Position numbers and translations under genes: made by a program
Shown: in pieces, positions 33,426-43,855 of the stretch
Layout of the letters: each line of letters starts with the position of its first letter
Position numbering within the stretch: position 1 is the stretch's first letter
The notes under the pieces: model-generated
Databases searched by the model: none
Told to the model about the DNA's origin: nothing
Seen by the model: only the letters and a program-made list of their open reading frames with translations
Source: Diphasiastrum complanatum
Lineage: Eukaryota > Streptophyta > Lycopodiopsida > Lycopodiales > Lycopodiaceae
NCBI GenBank assembly: GCA_029204225.1
Contig: CM055096.1
Location: 66,624,370 to 66,688,369 of the forward strand
DNA: 64,000 nucleotides
Direction of reading: 5' to 3'

Positions 33426-34442
33426 TGATCTTCTGCATTTTTTTCATTGCAAATATTGATTGCATCAATGGTTCCTCTTCATCTCCGATTATGTGTAGCC
33501 ATGTACGCAAGCTGAGAACGAAGAGAATGAAGAGAATGAGAGTATAAATATGAATGACGATCCAAAATATGTCTATGAAAGCTAAGAACAGAGAGAATGA
33601 AGAGAATGAGAGGTATACCTAAGAATGACAAGAAGTTCCTAAACTACAAGGGATAGTTAACTACAGTTTACGACTATTGACTTCAAATCAACCTCGAGTG
33701 TACAAACACGGGCAGCAAAAGAGTATTCGGACAGTAATTGTGGTCCAATCACAATTGTTTGTTCTACCCGATGGGATTTCTGAAAATCACGAAAATTTGG
33801 CCGGGAAAGGCAAAAACAATTTTCATCCGTCAACCACTGTTACAGTTTGTCACAGATGGACACATAAGCGTTGAAAGCATGCGAAGTCAAAAAAAGCATC
33901 TTGACAAAGGGCCCATTTGAGTTCTAATATCCCCTAATGTTGTATCCATTTGTAGGTCGCGCTCCAACTCCTTACAAAATGTGAACAAAAACCATCTCTC
34001 TACCTATTGTAGATGTGTCAAACCATAAAGCAAAGGTATGCATAAAGAACTAGGCATAAACTTGTTACCGAGAAGTATTGAGTCGTTGTATTCTAGCAAG
34101 TAGATGGACGTTGTAAAACCAAGCTTCCTTCAAAGAAAAGAGAGAGGAGTAAGAAGGAGAAGAACAAGAGTGGTGGGAGTGAAGACTTTTGTCACTATTA
34201 TATAGGTTCTAAACTTTCCTTTCCGTAAGAGATGAGGTTAAGCAAAGCTATCCAACAAGTAACTTGTGAGGCAAGCCACTGCTTATATCTGTCAGATATT
34301 TTTGGATAGATCTTGATCGTCCAAAACAAATGTGAAGTTGGAAGGGGTATTGTAAAGTGCCAATATTAAGTGCAAGACCTTAGTTTTTAACTGTAAACCA
34401 GCATTGTATATAATCATAAATGTCATAAAACGTAATTAGATA

Positions 34443-34450
<8 letters not shown>

Positions 34451-34510
<60 letters not shown>
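34451..34510 (+). repeat. (GA)30 microsatellite
   Basis: Uninterrupted GA dinucleotides over 60 bp. Confidence 0.97.
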
Positions 34511-34514
<4 letters not shown>

Positions 34515-35361
34515 TACTCTAGAACATAGTTTTTTTGATACCACATTCCTATGAAAAGAGATCTAGTACGTATGTTTATCCTAATTTGATTGGCAAGAGA
34601 GACTTTATAGTTCATCATGAGCTTTTCAATATCACATTTGCTACCACATTTTCAAAATGTAGCTATAAGTGTATCAAATCATCAATTAACCTATTCAATA
34701 GTGTTTATAACGTTCACCCAACACTTCATTGTAATCCACTCACTGACTGTATTCTTGCATTGACTAAGGAAAAGCCTATCTACATGTGACAACTTTCGTA
34801 AGATACATGCCTAGTTTTTTTTTGTTCAATTTTGATCCAAAGATTTTTCACCATCAACATGATGCATTTTTTATTTACAATTGACATCAAAGAACCGTAT
34901 TCAATGGTATCAAGGTGCATAGAACTACCTACAAGACATTTTTAAATCTTCCCTTAACATGTCAATCAACAAAAGCTTACGTGAAGTAGAATCGTTTCAA
35001 AATTTATATGTTATGCTCTTCCCATCACATTATCAAAAAGCATGCATATAAGTCAACTCAATACAATAATAAAAACAAACAATTTCACTAACATATTTGA
35101 ACACGATATGTGTAACACGCTTGCGGCTTGACTAACGTACTATGATAAACTGCAAGAGAGAACTTCGATGAAACCAACTTGCTTGAAAGTTTGTAGATTG
35201 AATGCTTATTGTTTTACAATGATGCAAATGTTTCATCACATTTTCTTGTTCTGATGTTCACTTTCCTTGACCTTACATCTCTTTCCTCACTCAACACGTC
35301 TTTTGGTGCAAAGTTGTTGCTTTATTTTGGGTGCCCAATTTGTAACCATGCATACACAGCC

Positions 35362-35363
<2 letters not shown>

Positions 35364-35434
<71 letters not shown>
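35364..35434 (+). repeat. (AG)35 microsatellite
   Basis: Uninterrupted AG dinucleotides over about 71 bp. Confidence 0.97.
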
Positions 35435-35438
<4 letters not shown>

Positions 35439-36899
35439 CCTCAAATGAACAAGAGAGATACGTTTTTGTGCACACATTTCTATAAATACCATGTAAGTAG
35501 GCTAGCTACACCAACTTTCAACTTGCCTTGATATTTACCCAAGTATCTTGTCATCACAAAATTCGCATTGCCAATTAGCAAACCTAAACATAAAATTACG
35601 GCTCGAAACTTTGGTACAAGTCATGGGGAACTCATCCAGGAACCCAAAATCTTAGCATTTTGAAAAGTTTGCTCATAAAGCGTCAACATTGAGACATGTT
35701 ATTACAAATGTAAACCGTAGGTCTGCTACAGCATTATCAACTACAATATAAGGCAATGAATTCCTTTGCTGTCTCGTGCTCACTGAAATTCATGGCAGAA
35801 ATCTTGCATAGATCACAAAGATGCCCTTGTATCCAGAAAAGACAAAGTTGAGACTTAAAGCTTTTGAGACAATTGGAGACAATTTCTCCAATTTTTCAAA
35901 GGAGAAACTTCGGTCTCCTTTATGAAAGCCAAATAATTACTGTAGTTAATCACTGGATATCCTGTACAGCTCTCAGGTGGTCCAACTTTGTGAGAACGAT
36001 GATATTCTACAAGTACAAATCACCGATGTAGTATTCATCAATCATGTCAAAAACTTTTGAAGCATGTTGAGGCCTGCAAAATAAAAAGATCTTCAGTGTA
36101 AAACCTGATAAACTTTACTGCTGGAAAACAAGCAATATGTATTATTAGCACAATCAACTACTTACCCATAAAAGCCAACAGTGGAATCGCCTCCAGCATT
36201 ATTTAATATTGTATATCCTCCAGGATGCTCATCAACAAATGGGGTCACATCATAGACCTACACAGTCACTACATAATAAGACCCTGTGCGGTATTTAGGA
36301 CCATTCAATAGCAGAAACTCGACTTGAAAGGACTGAAGGAATTAGCAGCTCTAGGAAAAAAGGTCCTACAAAGACAATTTTGATGGATGATGACACTCTT
36401 GGCAAACTTTACCTTTATCAACAAAGCCCAAATTGTTTGGTGTTAAATTGATACAAAACTGCAATAGCTTTACATAGAAAGTTATATCAATAGAGAGGAA
36501 AGATCCATTAAAATGGAAAATCTCGGTACATACAGTTGGTCTGGTAAAACTTTAATATATAGCAATGCTACACATTTTATCTAAAAAATACAGAATGTTG
36601 ATGCTAAAATTTTTAAATCAGGATTCTAGATAGTGTTTCTCTTTCTGTGTTGCTAGTTCCCTTTTTGTAAGTGACAAGTATTGGGGGAGTGGAGAGTGGA
36701 GAGAGAAACAAACAAATAGTGTTTCTCTTTCTGTGTTCCCTTCTAAAATATTTCTAGAGCTATAGCAATCTTTCCTCGATAACTTCTGTTGCTACCATTT
36801 ATTGTAAATTGTAATGGATATCAGAAAAGTGTTATGCAGTCACTTTGAGCTTCCATCCACTAGTGTGAGGATCTACGCATTCTTCACAGAGAGGATTCA

Positions 36900-37380
36900 T
36901 ATCCTATCTCTAGGACAGTAATTGATGTGTTGAGGGGTGCTTGTTACTTCCCCAAAATAGACCTGAGAAGTGGGTAGCATTATGTTCAGATCAACAAGAT
37001 GTCTTTAGGAAAGCCTTCCAGGCAAGGTATGGGCATCATTATGAATTTCGGGTGCTACCATTTGGGTTGACAAGCATACCAACAACTTTTTAGCAGTTCA
37101 TGAATAATATCTTTTGGTCATATATTTGGATGATATATTGGTTGGTTGTTAGTAAGAGGCTACTAAGAAGAGCATAGCTCGCATTTGCAAACAATATTAC
37201 AGCTCTTACGGGATCATAAACAGTATGCTCAAGAATTTACGTGAGAGTTTCTTATGTCCGAGGTGTAATAACTCGGGCAGTTGATCTCCAAGGATCTGTA
37301 GATGGGTCGACGGAAGGTAGAAGCTGTTTTTACCTTGCATAGTTAGAGATGTGAAGTCATTACTCCGGATGGCTGGCTGG
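36900..37380 (+). pseudogene. Gypsy reverse transcriptase remnant
   Basis: Decayed plus-strand Ty3/Gypsy RT spread over three frames: CYFPKIDLRSG (about 36945), then TSIPTTFQQFMNNIFW-type wording (about 37070-37115), then a region where YLDDILVG is readable (about 37125, active site kept by eye), then LLRDHKQYAQEF and GRRKVEAV. Many stops and shifts. It is an isolated fragment without LTRs. Confidence 0.75.
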
Positions 37381-37478
37381 TATTGTTGGTTCATCAAGGG
37401 ATATTCACATATTGCAACACCTTTGATGAATGTCTCGAAAGGAGGGTAAATGGGCTTCTTGACCTTTCAAATCTTATC

Positions 37479-37640
37479 TTAAATTTGAAAGGTCAAAAAG
37501 CTGAGAAGAATATTCTTGATAAGAATAGGAAGAGCATGTCCATAGACCACTTCAAAAGGAGCTTTACCAATAAAATGATACCTAGCATTACTCAAACAAA
37601 CTCTAAAATGGTTAAGAAGCATAACCCATTTGTTTTGTTG
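37479..37640 (-). pseudogene. Gypsy integrase C-terminal remnant
   Basis: Minus strand: LLNHFRVCLSNARYHFIGKA followed by PFEVVYGHALP, the Gypsy integrase pattern before YG.xP. The open frame continues to 38045 on the right without resembling integrase, so only this end is assigned. Its orientation is opposite to the RT fragment next to it. Confidence 0.6.
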
Positions 37641-38089
37641 GCCATGGGCATAAGCCTTTCCCAAACCAATAATAGCGGGAATTCCTGTATCGAGAACAGA
37701 TGTGATAAAATTAGCTTTATCTTGAAGGGAGGCATCATGTGGCATGAGTTGCAAAAGGGAGTTGAAATAGAATTCATAGTTAGGTATACACTGATGGGAA
37801 AAAGTATACCGAGGTGCTCGTAGGACGGGAGCTGTAAGGCTAGGTGTCTTTATTACAACAGTTTCTTTCTGAAAGATAAGGAACAAATGCTCAGAGAAGG
37901 TGGTGGGTGTAACGGTAAATGAGTGACATGAGGAATAAGGATAGGTCATCGCATGGCATAATCTAGAGATTTGAACATTGTGGTCGCCACCATGAAGGTG
38001 ACATGTGAAGTCTTTGAGAATCGACCAATTGGTGACAGTGGACACCCTTGTATATGATCAGCTCATGTTAGAGAGGGGGAGGGGGAACT

Positions 38090-38652
38090 CAATGTAGACA
38101 GAACCTAGCTAGAGGGAAGGGCAAATCAGAGAGTTGTGTGAGGTCATGGTATGTAAACATAGAGATTAAGGCCCTTAACCTAAGTTTGATTACCTTATTG
38201 AATTAACTTAAGCTTGCTCTTAATGTCACACAACAATGTAACATATTACTAGTGATATAGCATACAAAATAGTCATTACTTTTGGCAATCGGCTTGGCAT
38301 AAACTATATGGAATAGCCTCTCAGCTTTCCTAGTAAGCATGATCAGCCACTAGAATATCAGAATAAACTAGTCTCAAGATAAAAAGGAACACATATTGTG
38401 CAGTATGTACTGTCCTAAAAGCTAAAAAAGTACTATTTATTTTTGGCCAAAGGGCATACCTAGGTTCTGAAGGACGGCTTATGGAATGAAAACAAAGCAT
38501 ACCCTTTTGATTTGTAAGTATTGCAAATAGAACTTCACTACTTCATATTTCTCAAAGGCAAACATTTTCTATTCTTTCAACAACTAGCTTTTCGCTACTC
38601 CATGTTATTCAAAAGTCGAGTATTTGCCCTTTTTCTAGTGGAGAGGTGAAAA
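38090..38652. other. Unassigned spacer
   Basis: No recognised gene or repeat. Confidence 0.35.
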
Positions 38653-38888
38653 TGATTGATTATGCAATTTACGCTATGAATCAAACAAGCTATCAATCAA
38701 TCATGAACCATAAAGAGCTGAAGGAAAATAGCACTTCACACCCAAAGCAACACACAGGAACTGTATTGAATAACTGAGAAAGTAGGTACATATAGTGAGC
38801 ACTCATTCTGGGGGGGTACTATTGCATGGTAAAACAGTCCCCTAAAGTGTGTCCATCAGAATATAAACAAGGCATACATTAGCTAACA
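38653..38888 (-). repeat. 3' LTR of Copia E
   Basis: 236 bp; on the minus strand TGTTAG...CAATCA. Aligns with 43541-43855 but lacks about 80 bp (around 43725-43810). Confidence 0.75.
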
Positions 38889-38898
38889 TTCTCCCTTA
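38889..38898 (-). other. Polypurine tract of Copia E
   Basis: TAAGGGAGAA on the minus strand, adjacent to the 3' LTR and downstream of pol. Confidence 0.65.
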
Positions 38899-38943
38899 AG
38901 CCCTAGTTTATTGTACAAACATTGTATTTTCTCTTAAAAAAAC

Positions 38944-41342
38944 TCATTTATTAGAACTTAAAACTTTTGTAAAGATATCACCTAGGTGTTCTTCAGTTCT
39001 GCATGTATCACCAGTCTTTACACCAATTGAAGTTGGTAAGAAGCTGTCAAGTGAGGATAAAAGTGAGCTAGTAGATGCAACATTGTTTCGTCAACTGGTT
39101 GGATGTTTGATTTACCTCACTACTACACGTCCTAACATTAGTCTGGTGAGTCATTTTATGGCATTTCATTTTGGTAATGGTGCTTTCTCTTGATCAAGCA
39201 AAAAGCAGAAAACATTTGCTCTATCCACTTTGGAAGCGGAATTTAAAGTGTTATGTTCGGTAACACAAGAGGCAATATGGCTAGGACGAATGCTTGATGA
39301 CAGTCATCTTATAGGTTGAGCCTACCATCATCAAGAGTGATAGCTAGAGCGCTATATAGCTAGTTTGAATTTTTTTATTTCATCCACGCATTAAACACAT
39401 CAAGATTAAATATCACTTCATTAGAGAAGAGCTTCTATCTAGAGAAATTTACTATCACTCATCCTAAAGAGCTCAAGCATTTCAGTCACGTACTTGGTTT
39501 GGGTGAGTGCAATACCTTCTTTTGCCAAATCTTTAGTCAAAGGCAATAGTGCATAAGCCCTAAATCTATCATATCAAAGCTAGTTGATAAATCTTTCTTG
39601 ATTGCCTTGATGAGCTCTTCATCATTGTCTGTGATCACAAGATCATCCAGATACAGTACTACCACCAAAGTGATGCTAGAGTCACGACAAAAGTAATAAA
39701 GATTGAAATCCATTCTAGGCTTCTTACCACTAAACACCTCATCAAGTGTGCGATTGGGTACAGCAATAGTAGGAATTTTATTTTGCAAGAATACAATCGT
39801 TCTCACAGCTTTGACCCAGAAAGAATAAGCAATTCCCATGTGTGCCACCATTGCCCTAGTAGCTTCAACAATTGTGCGATTCTTACTTTTAGCTACCCCG
39901 TTTTGTTGAGGTGTATCGACTTGTGCGAATTGTTGTTTAATTCCATGCTCCTTGCAAAATTTATACAAGTTGTAGAATGATACTCACCACCACGATCAAA
40001 TCTAAGCATCTTGATTTTTGTACTCAATTGGTTCTTCACCAATGCCTTGAAGCTTTTGAAACATCTACTTTAGACGTCTCTCTAATCATGTAGATCCACG
40101 TCTTCCTTGAGCAATCATCAATGGAGGTCGTAGAGTAAAAGGCTTTACCGATTGACATTACCTTTATTGGTCCACATAAATCAAAATGCAAAAGCTCAAG
40201 CACTTGCTTTGCCATTCTCACCCCTTCTTTATCGAACTTCTCTCTGTGTGACTTTCCAAGAACGCATCCCTTGCAGATGCATTCTTGTTCATCATCCAAG
40301 CTAGGCAAACTTGTCACCATCTTGAGTTTTCAAAGTAATCTCAAGCTTTTGAAGTTAAAATGTCCTAGGCATCTATGCCAAAAATCACTTTGAGATACTG
40401 ACGTTGCTACTAACGCATTGCATTTTGTAACCACAGCATTCAACTTGTACAAACCACAAGTTTTGTCACGAAAGCCATCAGCAATCACGTTGAAACCTTG
40501 TTTCGCGTCCTTGATTTGACATTTCTTATTGTTGAACCTTACCTTATCTTATGATTCGTCATTGTACCAACAAATAAAAGACCTTTTTTGTAAACCAGAA
40601 ACATACAAGACGTTTTAAATTATCTCTACTTGTCCATCAGGAGATTGAATACGTACTGCGCCAACCCCTGGATTTGGCATCATCACCATTCCCCTAAGCA
40701 ACTCTATCTCCATCATTGGTTAGCTCTAGCTTTTTAAACCCAGATTTGTTGCCCATCATATGCCTTGTTGCTCCTAAATCCACGAACCAACGAGTGTCAT
40801 CAATGGAATGTTGTGATGCCAATGTCGCAACGAATGTCGTGCTTTGATCTCCATTGTTGCTATCAGGATCCTCTTCAGCAAGATTGGTCAGTTACTTCAC
40901 TTTGCCCTTTCCTCCTTGCGACAATCTCTAGCCCAATGTCCAGGCTTCTGGCAATAAAAGCATTTGCCCTTCTTCTTCTTGCTTGATGAAGATCCTTGAT
41001 CACCATCATCCATATTGGATTTCTTTGGTAACTTCCCTTTAGTTAGCATTGATGGATCGTCTGATGAGGGTTGTCAAGATCCTAACACTTCTCGCCTCTG
41101 TGTCGCGAAGATCCTCAAACATCGGTAGCCTCTCCCTTAATGTAATGCCACATGCAAACATTTGAAAAAAATTTGATAAGTCGCTCATTGCGGTGTTTGG
41201 GTGTTGTTCCCACTCCAATAATAATGTCTCACATCTCCTTCTCCATCGAAATGCTCTTCATTTTGAATTTCCCAATGCTATAATTGGACACCCCGTCCAC
41301 TTTACTAGCTTCTCCAAGGGCAGATTCACCCAATCCTACCAT
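38944..41342 (-). pseudogene. Copia E gag-pol, rearranged
   Basis: Gag N-terminus from ATG 41342 (VGLGESALGEASKVDGV, then IGKFKMKS where Trp is lost). Zinc knuckle CFYCQKPGHWARDC is intact at 40962-40921. Protease WFVDLGATRHM at about 40790-40750 (Ser of DSGAT changed to Leu). Pre-integrase and integrase at 40320-40036 (GCVLGKSHREKF, LLHFDLCGP) and about 39965-39700 (DTPQQNGVAKSKNRT; the catalytic Glu is replaced by Lys). Integrase then joins directly to RT at LVVVLYLDDLVITDN (about 39650). RT runs to about 39464, where an inverted piece intervenes; the true C-terminus RTEEHLGDIFTKVL follows at 39000-38944. Multiple stops; not functional. Confidence 0.85.
39001..39464 (+). pseudogene. Inverted RT/RNase H segment of Copia E
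   Basis: Plus strand reads PIEVGKKLSSEDKSELVDAT, LVGCLIYLTTTRPNI, then SSKKQKTFALSTLEAEF (RNase H) and HIKIKYHFIREELLSREIYY. These are exactly the residues missing from the minus-strand pol between FRM (39465) and RTEEHLGD (39000), so this is an internal inversion and not a second element. Confidence 0.8.
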
Positions 41343-42466
41343 TTTGATTGCCAACAATAGCCCATATGGCCCCTTTTTGAAGCGTAATAAATGCCTTTGA
41401 GTGTGACTCTAAGTCCCACAAGTCAATTTTAAGGTCTGACCAGAAAAGTTTCAAGCCCTCCCGCCCTTGATTTGACCTAAATTGCGAAAAATGGCTCAAT
41501 TTTAGCGAAACAATCCAATGCAGCTTCACTGACTTCCTTGCCCTTCAAATGGTTCAATTAGACCTTCGATCCACTTTCTTCCCGAGATCCGGCACTCACT
41601 CTGTCCGGGAGAAGTTTTACTTGCGGGGTACATCCTTTATTTGCCCTTAAAATGAAATAAATTGACCTTTGAACACCTTAAACGAAGGTATACTCCAAAA
41701 ATTAGAAAAGGCCAACTTTTGAACTAAAACTTCATAAATTTTAATGAAGTGAAGTCCATTGTGAACTTTGGGTCCCTTCAAATAGACTTCTTATGAAAAA
41801 ATTTAATGTTGTTTCTTCACTTCTGCCCTTTAGGGCATCTACGAACCGTTTCAAAGCTAGTTCATTGGTTGGCCAAGATCCAACGATTCTTGCTTCTTTC
41901 TCCACAATTGTTGATCAAGGAGAACTTCGATCCAACATATTTAAATAGGCTCACGGGCTGAACCGTGCCCCCACCCTTAAATACACTAATTTGTGCTCCT
42001 TGTTGGAGACACGCAAGGGTCCACGCCCTCTTTCTCTTAAAAACCTTGTCTCTTGGTGGAGATGGCCATGTTTTTGATTCACAGCACCATATGGTGTCTT
42101 GCTAGCTGACCTGCCCTACTGTGGCACCCAAATTCATGCTTTCACAGCTCCCAAAAAGGTCTTCTATGGAGAAAGAACTAGCATTTTGCACCATAAACCC
42201 TAGCTGACACGATTTTCAGATTCTTGAGCTTTTCTTAACCTTTCTGTGAGATTCTTCTTGGAGCACTAGCTCTCTAAGGTCACCTTACTATGTTGTTCTG
42301 ATGCAACTGACGGCATGCACTTTGGTGTGGTATTGACTGCAAATAGTTTGCTACCATAAGAAAAACCATCTTCTTCAAAATCTGGAAAAAAAAATGAAGT
42401 TCTTTCAAATTTCCACCGATTCTAATTAAGTAAATTACCTTGGCCTCAAGCAATGCTCTGAAGCTA
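41343..42466. other. Leader of Copia E
   Basis: No coding assignment; untranslated region between gag and the MULE-like insertion. Confidence 0.4.
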
Positions 42467-42480
42467 AGTTGTACGCAAAG

Positions 42481-42541
42481 TACCCCACAGCACAGGTGCC
42501 GTGGGGTACCAGGTGACGTACGGCACCTGTTTTTTTTTTTT
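42481..42541. repeat. Nested inverted repeats followed by a T-run
   Basis: ACAGGTGCCGT (42492-42502) pairs perfectly with ACGGCACCTGT (42520-42530). TACCCCAC (42481-42488) also pairs with GTGGGGTA (42501-42508), giving two alternative hairpins. A run of about 12 T follows. Confidence 0.8.
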
Positions 42542-42749
42542 GTTGGTTTTTAAACCAAAAATGACTTTAAAAAAAAATGCAATAGAGTGTGCACATGTTA
42601 CATTTTGCTTGCACGAGTTTTAATGTTATATGGTCTGGAGCGCTTTATCTTTTTAAGGGGATATAACTCTGATAACAGAGTATCGTCGCACAGATCTTCA
42701 CCTGTCTCAGGTTCACGGAGTTTCAGCCTTCTCTGCCCTGGCCTCCTCC

Positions 42750-43085
42750 CCTATTGTTTTCCCTTTTTGGGGCCCTTCAGCTTCATCACATGCCCCTTCA
42801 TTTTCTACATCCACATACACATCCTCATGTTGTTCCTCCTGTCGGCGGTCCTGCGCTGTCTGGTGGTCCTGCTGTGCCTGGCCTTTCTGCTCTTGGTCTT
42901 GCTACTGCTTTTGCTGATCTTGTTGTGCCTGGTCTTGCTGCTCTTGGTCTTACTGCTGGTCTTGTCGGTCTTGCTGGTCTTGCTGTGCATGGTCTTGATG
43001 TTGGTCCGGCTCTTGATGCTCCTACTGGTCCCGCTCTTCCTCCATATCTTCATCCAGCTCGTCTATGTCAATAGTAATTTTTTCC
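42750..43085 (-). pseudogene. Gln/Asp-rich coding remnant (cargo of MULE-like element)
   Basis: The minus strand gives tandem QDQ-type wording (QQDQQDRQDQ, then AQQDHQTAQDRRQEEQHEDV, then YVDVENEGACDEAEG), interrupted by TAG and TAA at Gln positions. The plus frames over it (Leu-rich, and Gly/Leu/Ala/Pro-rich) are mirror artefacts of the same repeat. The original protein is not identified. Confidence 0.4.
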
Positions 43086-43208
43086 TTGCCTGTTTTGGTG
43101 TCATGGGTGCCTTGAAACTGAAGTTCCATGGCACCTACGGAACTCGTGCCGTACCAAGTGTAGCACTTGGAACTTTAGTTGTACGCTTAACAATTTCTCC
43201 AGACCAAT

Positions 43209-43437
43209 CATAGTTGCACGAATCGTGGTTCGAACCTCAAACCACGGTTCGAATCATTCAAACCATTTCGAGCCGGTTCAAACCGAAATCCAATTCGAAC
43301 CAGGGAGAAAAAAAAAACCCAAAAAAGCCAAAAAAAACGTTTTGAATTTTTTTTTCAGAGTTCACACTGTTTTCCGATTCGAACCAGCCTGGCCGAATCG
43401 GTCAAATCGGCCCAATTCGAATCGGCTGCTAACCTTG
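43209..43437. mobile_element. hAT-type MITE, 229 bp
   Basis: Perfect 8-bp target duplication AGACCAAT at 43201-43208 and 43438-43445. The termini CATAGTTGCA and, reversed, CAAGGTTAGCA are imperfect inverted repeats. The inside is packed with TTCGAA words (GGTTCGAACC, GGTTCGAATC, ATTCGAACC). Its right half resembles 54281-54381 next to a hAT transposase remnant. No coding capacity. Confidence 0.75.
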
Positions 43438-43522
43438 AGACCAATTCAATAACTCAATCAACCGTGACGATTCTTTGAATTCTCACAGAATTTGGCTTCC
43501 GATAGTTGCACACCTAACCAAC

Positions 43523-43534
43523 GCTCTGATTCCA
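43523..43534 (-). other. Primer-binding site of Copia E
   Basis: TGGAATCAGAGC on the minus strand, one mismatch from the initiator-tRNA-Met site, six bases from the LTR. Confidence 0.7.
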
Positions 43535-43540
43535 AGAAAA

Positions 43541-43855
43541 CAATCGATTATGCAGTTTACGCTATGAATCAGACAAGCTATCAATCAATCGGAACCACAA
43601 AGAGCTGAAGGAATAGCACTCCACACCCCAAGCAACATACAAGAACTGAATTGAATAATTGAAAAAGTAGGTATATATAGTGAGCACTCATTTTTGGGGG
43701 ATACCACTACATGGTAAAAGGGTCCCCGTTACGAGACAACTGTCTCGACTCTTTGAACTCAGGAGCCTATGGCATGTATTTGAAGATAAAAAGCTACTAA
43801 TTACAACGAAAAGTGTGTCCATCAGAATATAAACAGGCCTTACATTATCCTAACA
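43541..43855 (-). repeat. 5' LTR of Copia E
   Basis: 315 bp, aligned with 38653-38888 (shared ATTATGCA.TTTACGCTATGA and GTGTGTCCATCAGAATATAA). First dinucleotide at the 43541 side has mutated (CAATCG for TGATTG). Confidence 0.75.

Larger units (their letters stand above)
33426..36899. other. Long AT-rich non-coding stretch with microsatellites
   Basis: No recognised gene. It holds an imperfect local repeat AGAGAATGAAGAGAATGAGAG (near 33522 and 33592), two GA microsatellites (listed separately), and a 22-bp direct repeat ATAGTGTTTCTCTTTCTGTGTT near 36631 and 36717. Frames through the GA tracts are artefacts. Confidence 0.5.
42467..43186. mobile_element. MULE-like insertion with 10-bp target duplication
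   Basis: A 10-bp direct repeat AGTTGTACGC flanks about 700 bp (42467-42476 and 43177-43186). Internal ends are AAAGTACCCC and, reversed, AAAGTTCCAA, giving a short imperfect inverted terminus. Left end has nested inverted repeats and a T-run. The payload (42750-43085) reads on the minus strand as decayed Gln/Asp-rich protein. Target size and cargo suggest a non-autonomous Mutator-like (Pack-MULE type) element, but the inverted repeats are short, so this is tentative. Confidence 0.5.
38653..43855 (-). mobile_element. Copia E, defective, with nested insertions
   Basis: LTR pair 38653-38888 (3') and 43541-43855 (5'), primer site 43523-43534, and purine tract at 38889-38898 (minus strand), all consistent with leftward transcription. 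Gag starts at 41342. Inside are a 464-bp inversion (39001-39464), a deletion joining integrase to RT, a MULE-like insertion (42467-43186) and a hAT MITE (43201-43445). No matching target duplication was found at the ends. Confidence 0.82.

Noticed and set aside
35209-35485. Open frames with long Arg-Glu or Ser-Leu repeats
   Set aside because: They are translations of the (AG)n microsatellite; the same holds for frames across 56822-57245 and 34451-34510.
42661-42680. Second primer-binding site (CTCTGATAACAGAG)
   Set aside because: Only a partial match and no LTR begins next to it; it is a short palindrome by chance.
42587-43213. 208-codon Leu-rich plus frame resembling a membrane protein
   Set aside because: It is the mirror of a CTG/CTT-rich repeat; the minus-strand Gln/Asp reading fits better and the Leu run has no helix-loop pattern of a real transporter.
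43209-43437. tRNA gene or tRNA-derived SINE suggested by GGTTCGAATC-like B-box words
   Set aside because: No A box at the right distance, no cloverleaf, and the 8-bp duplication with inverted ends fits a hAT MITE.
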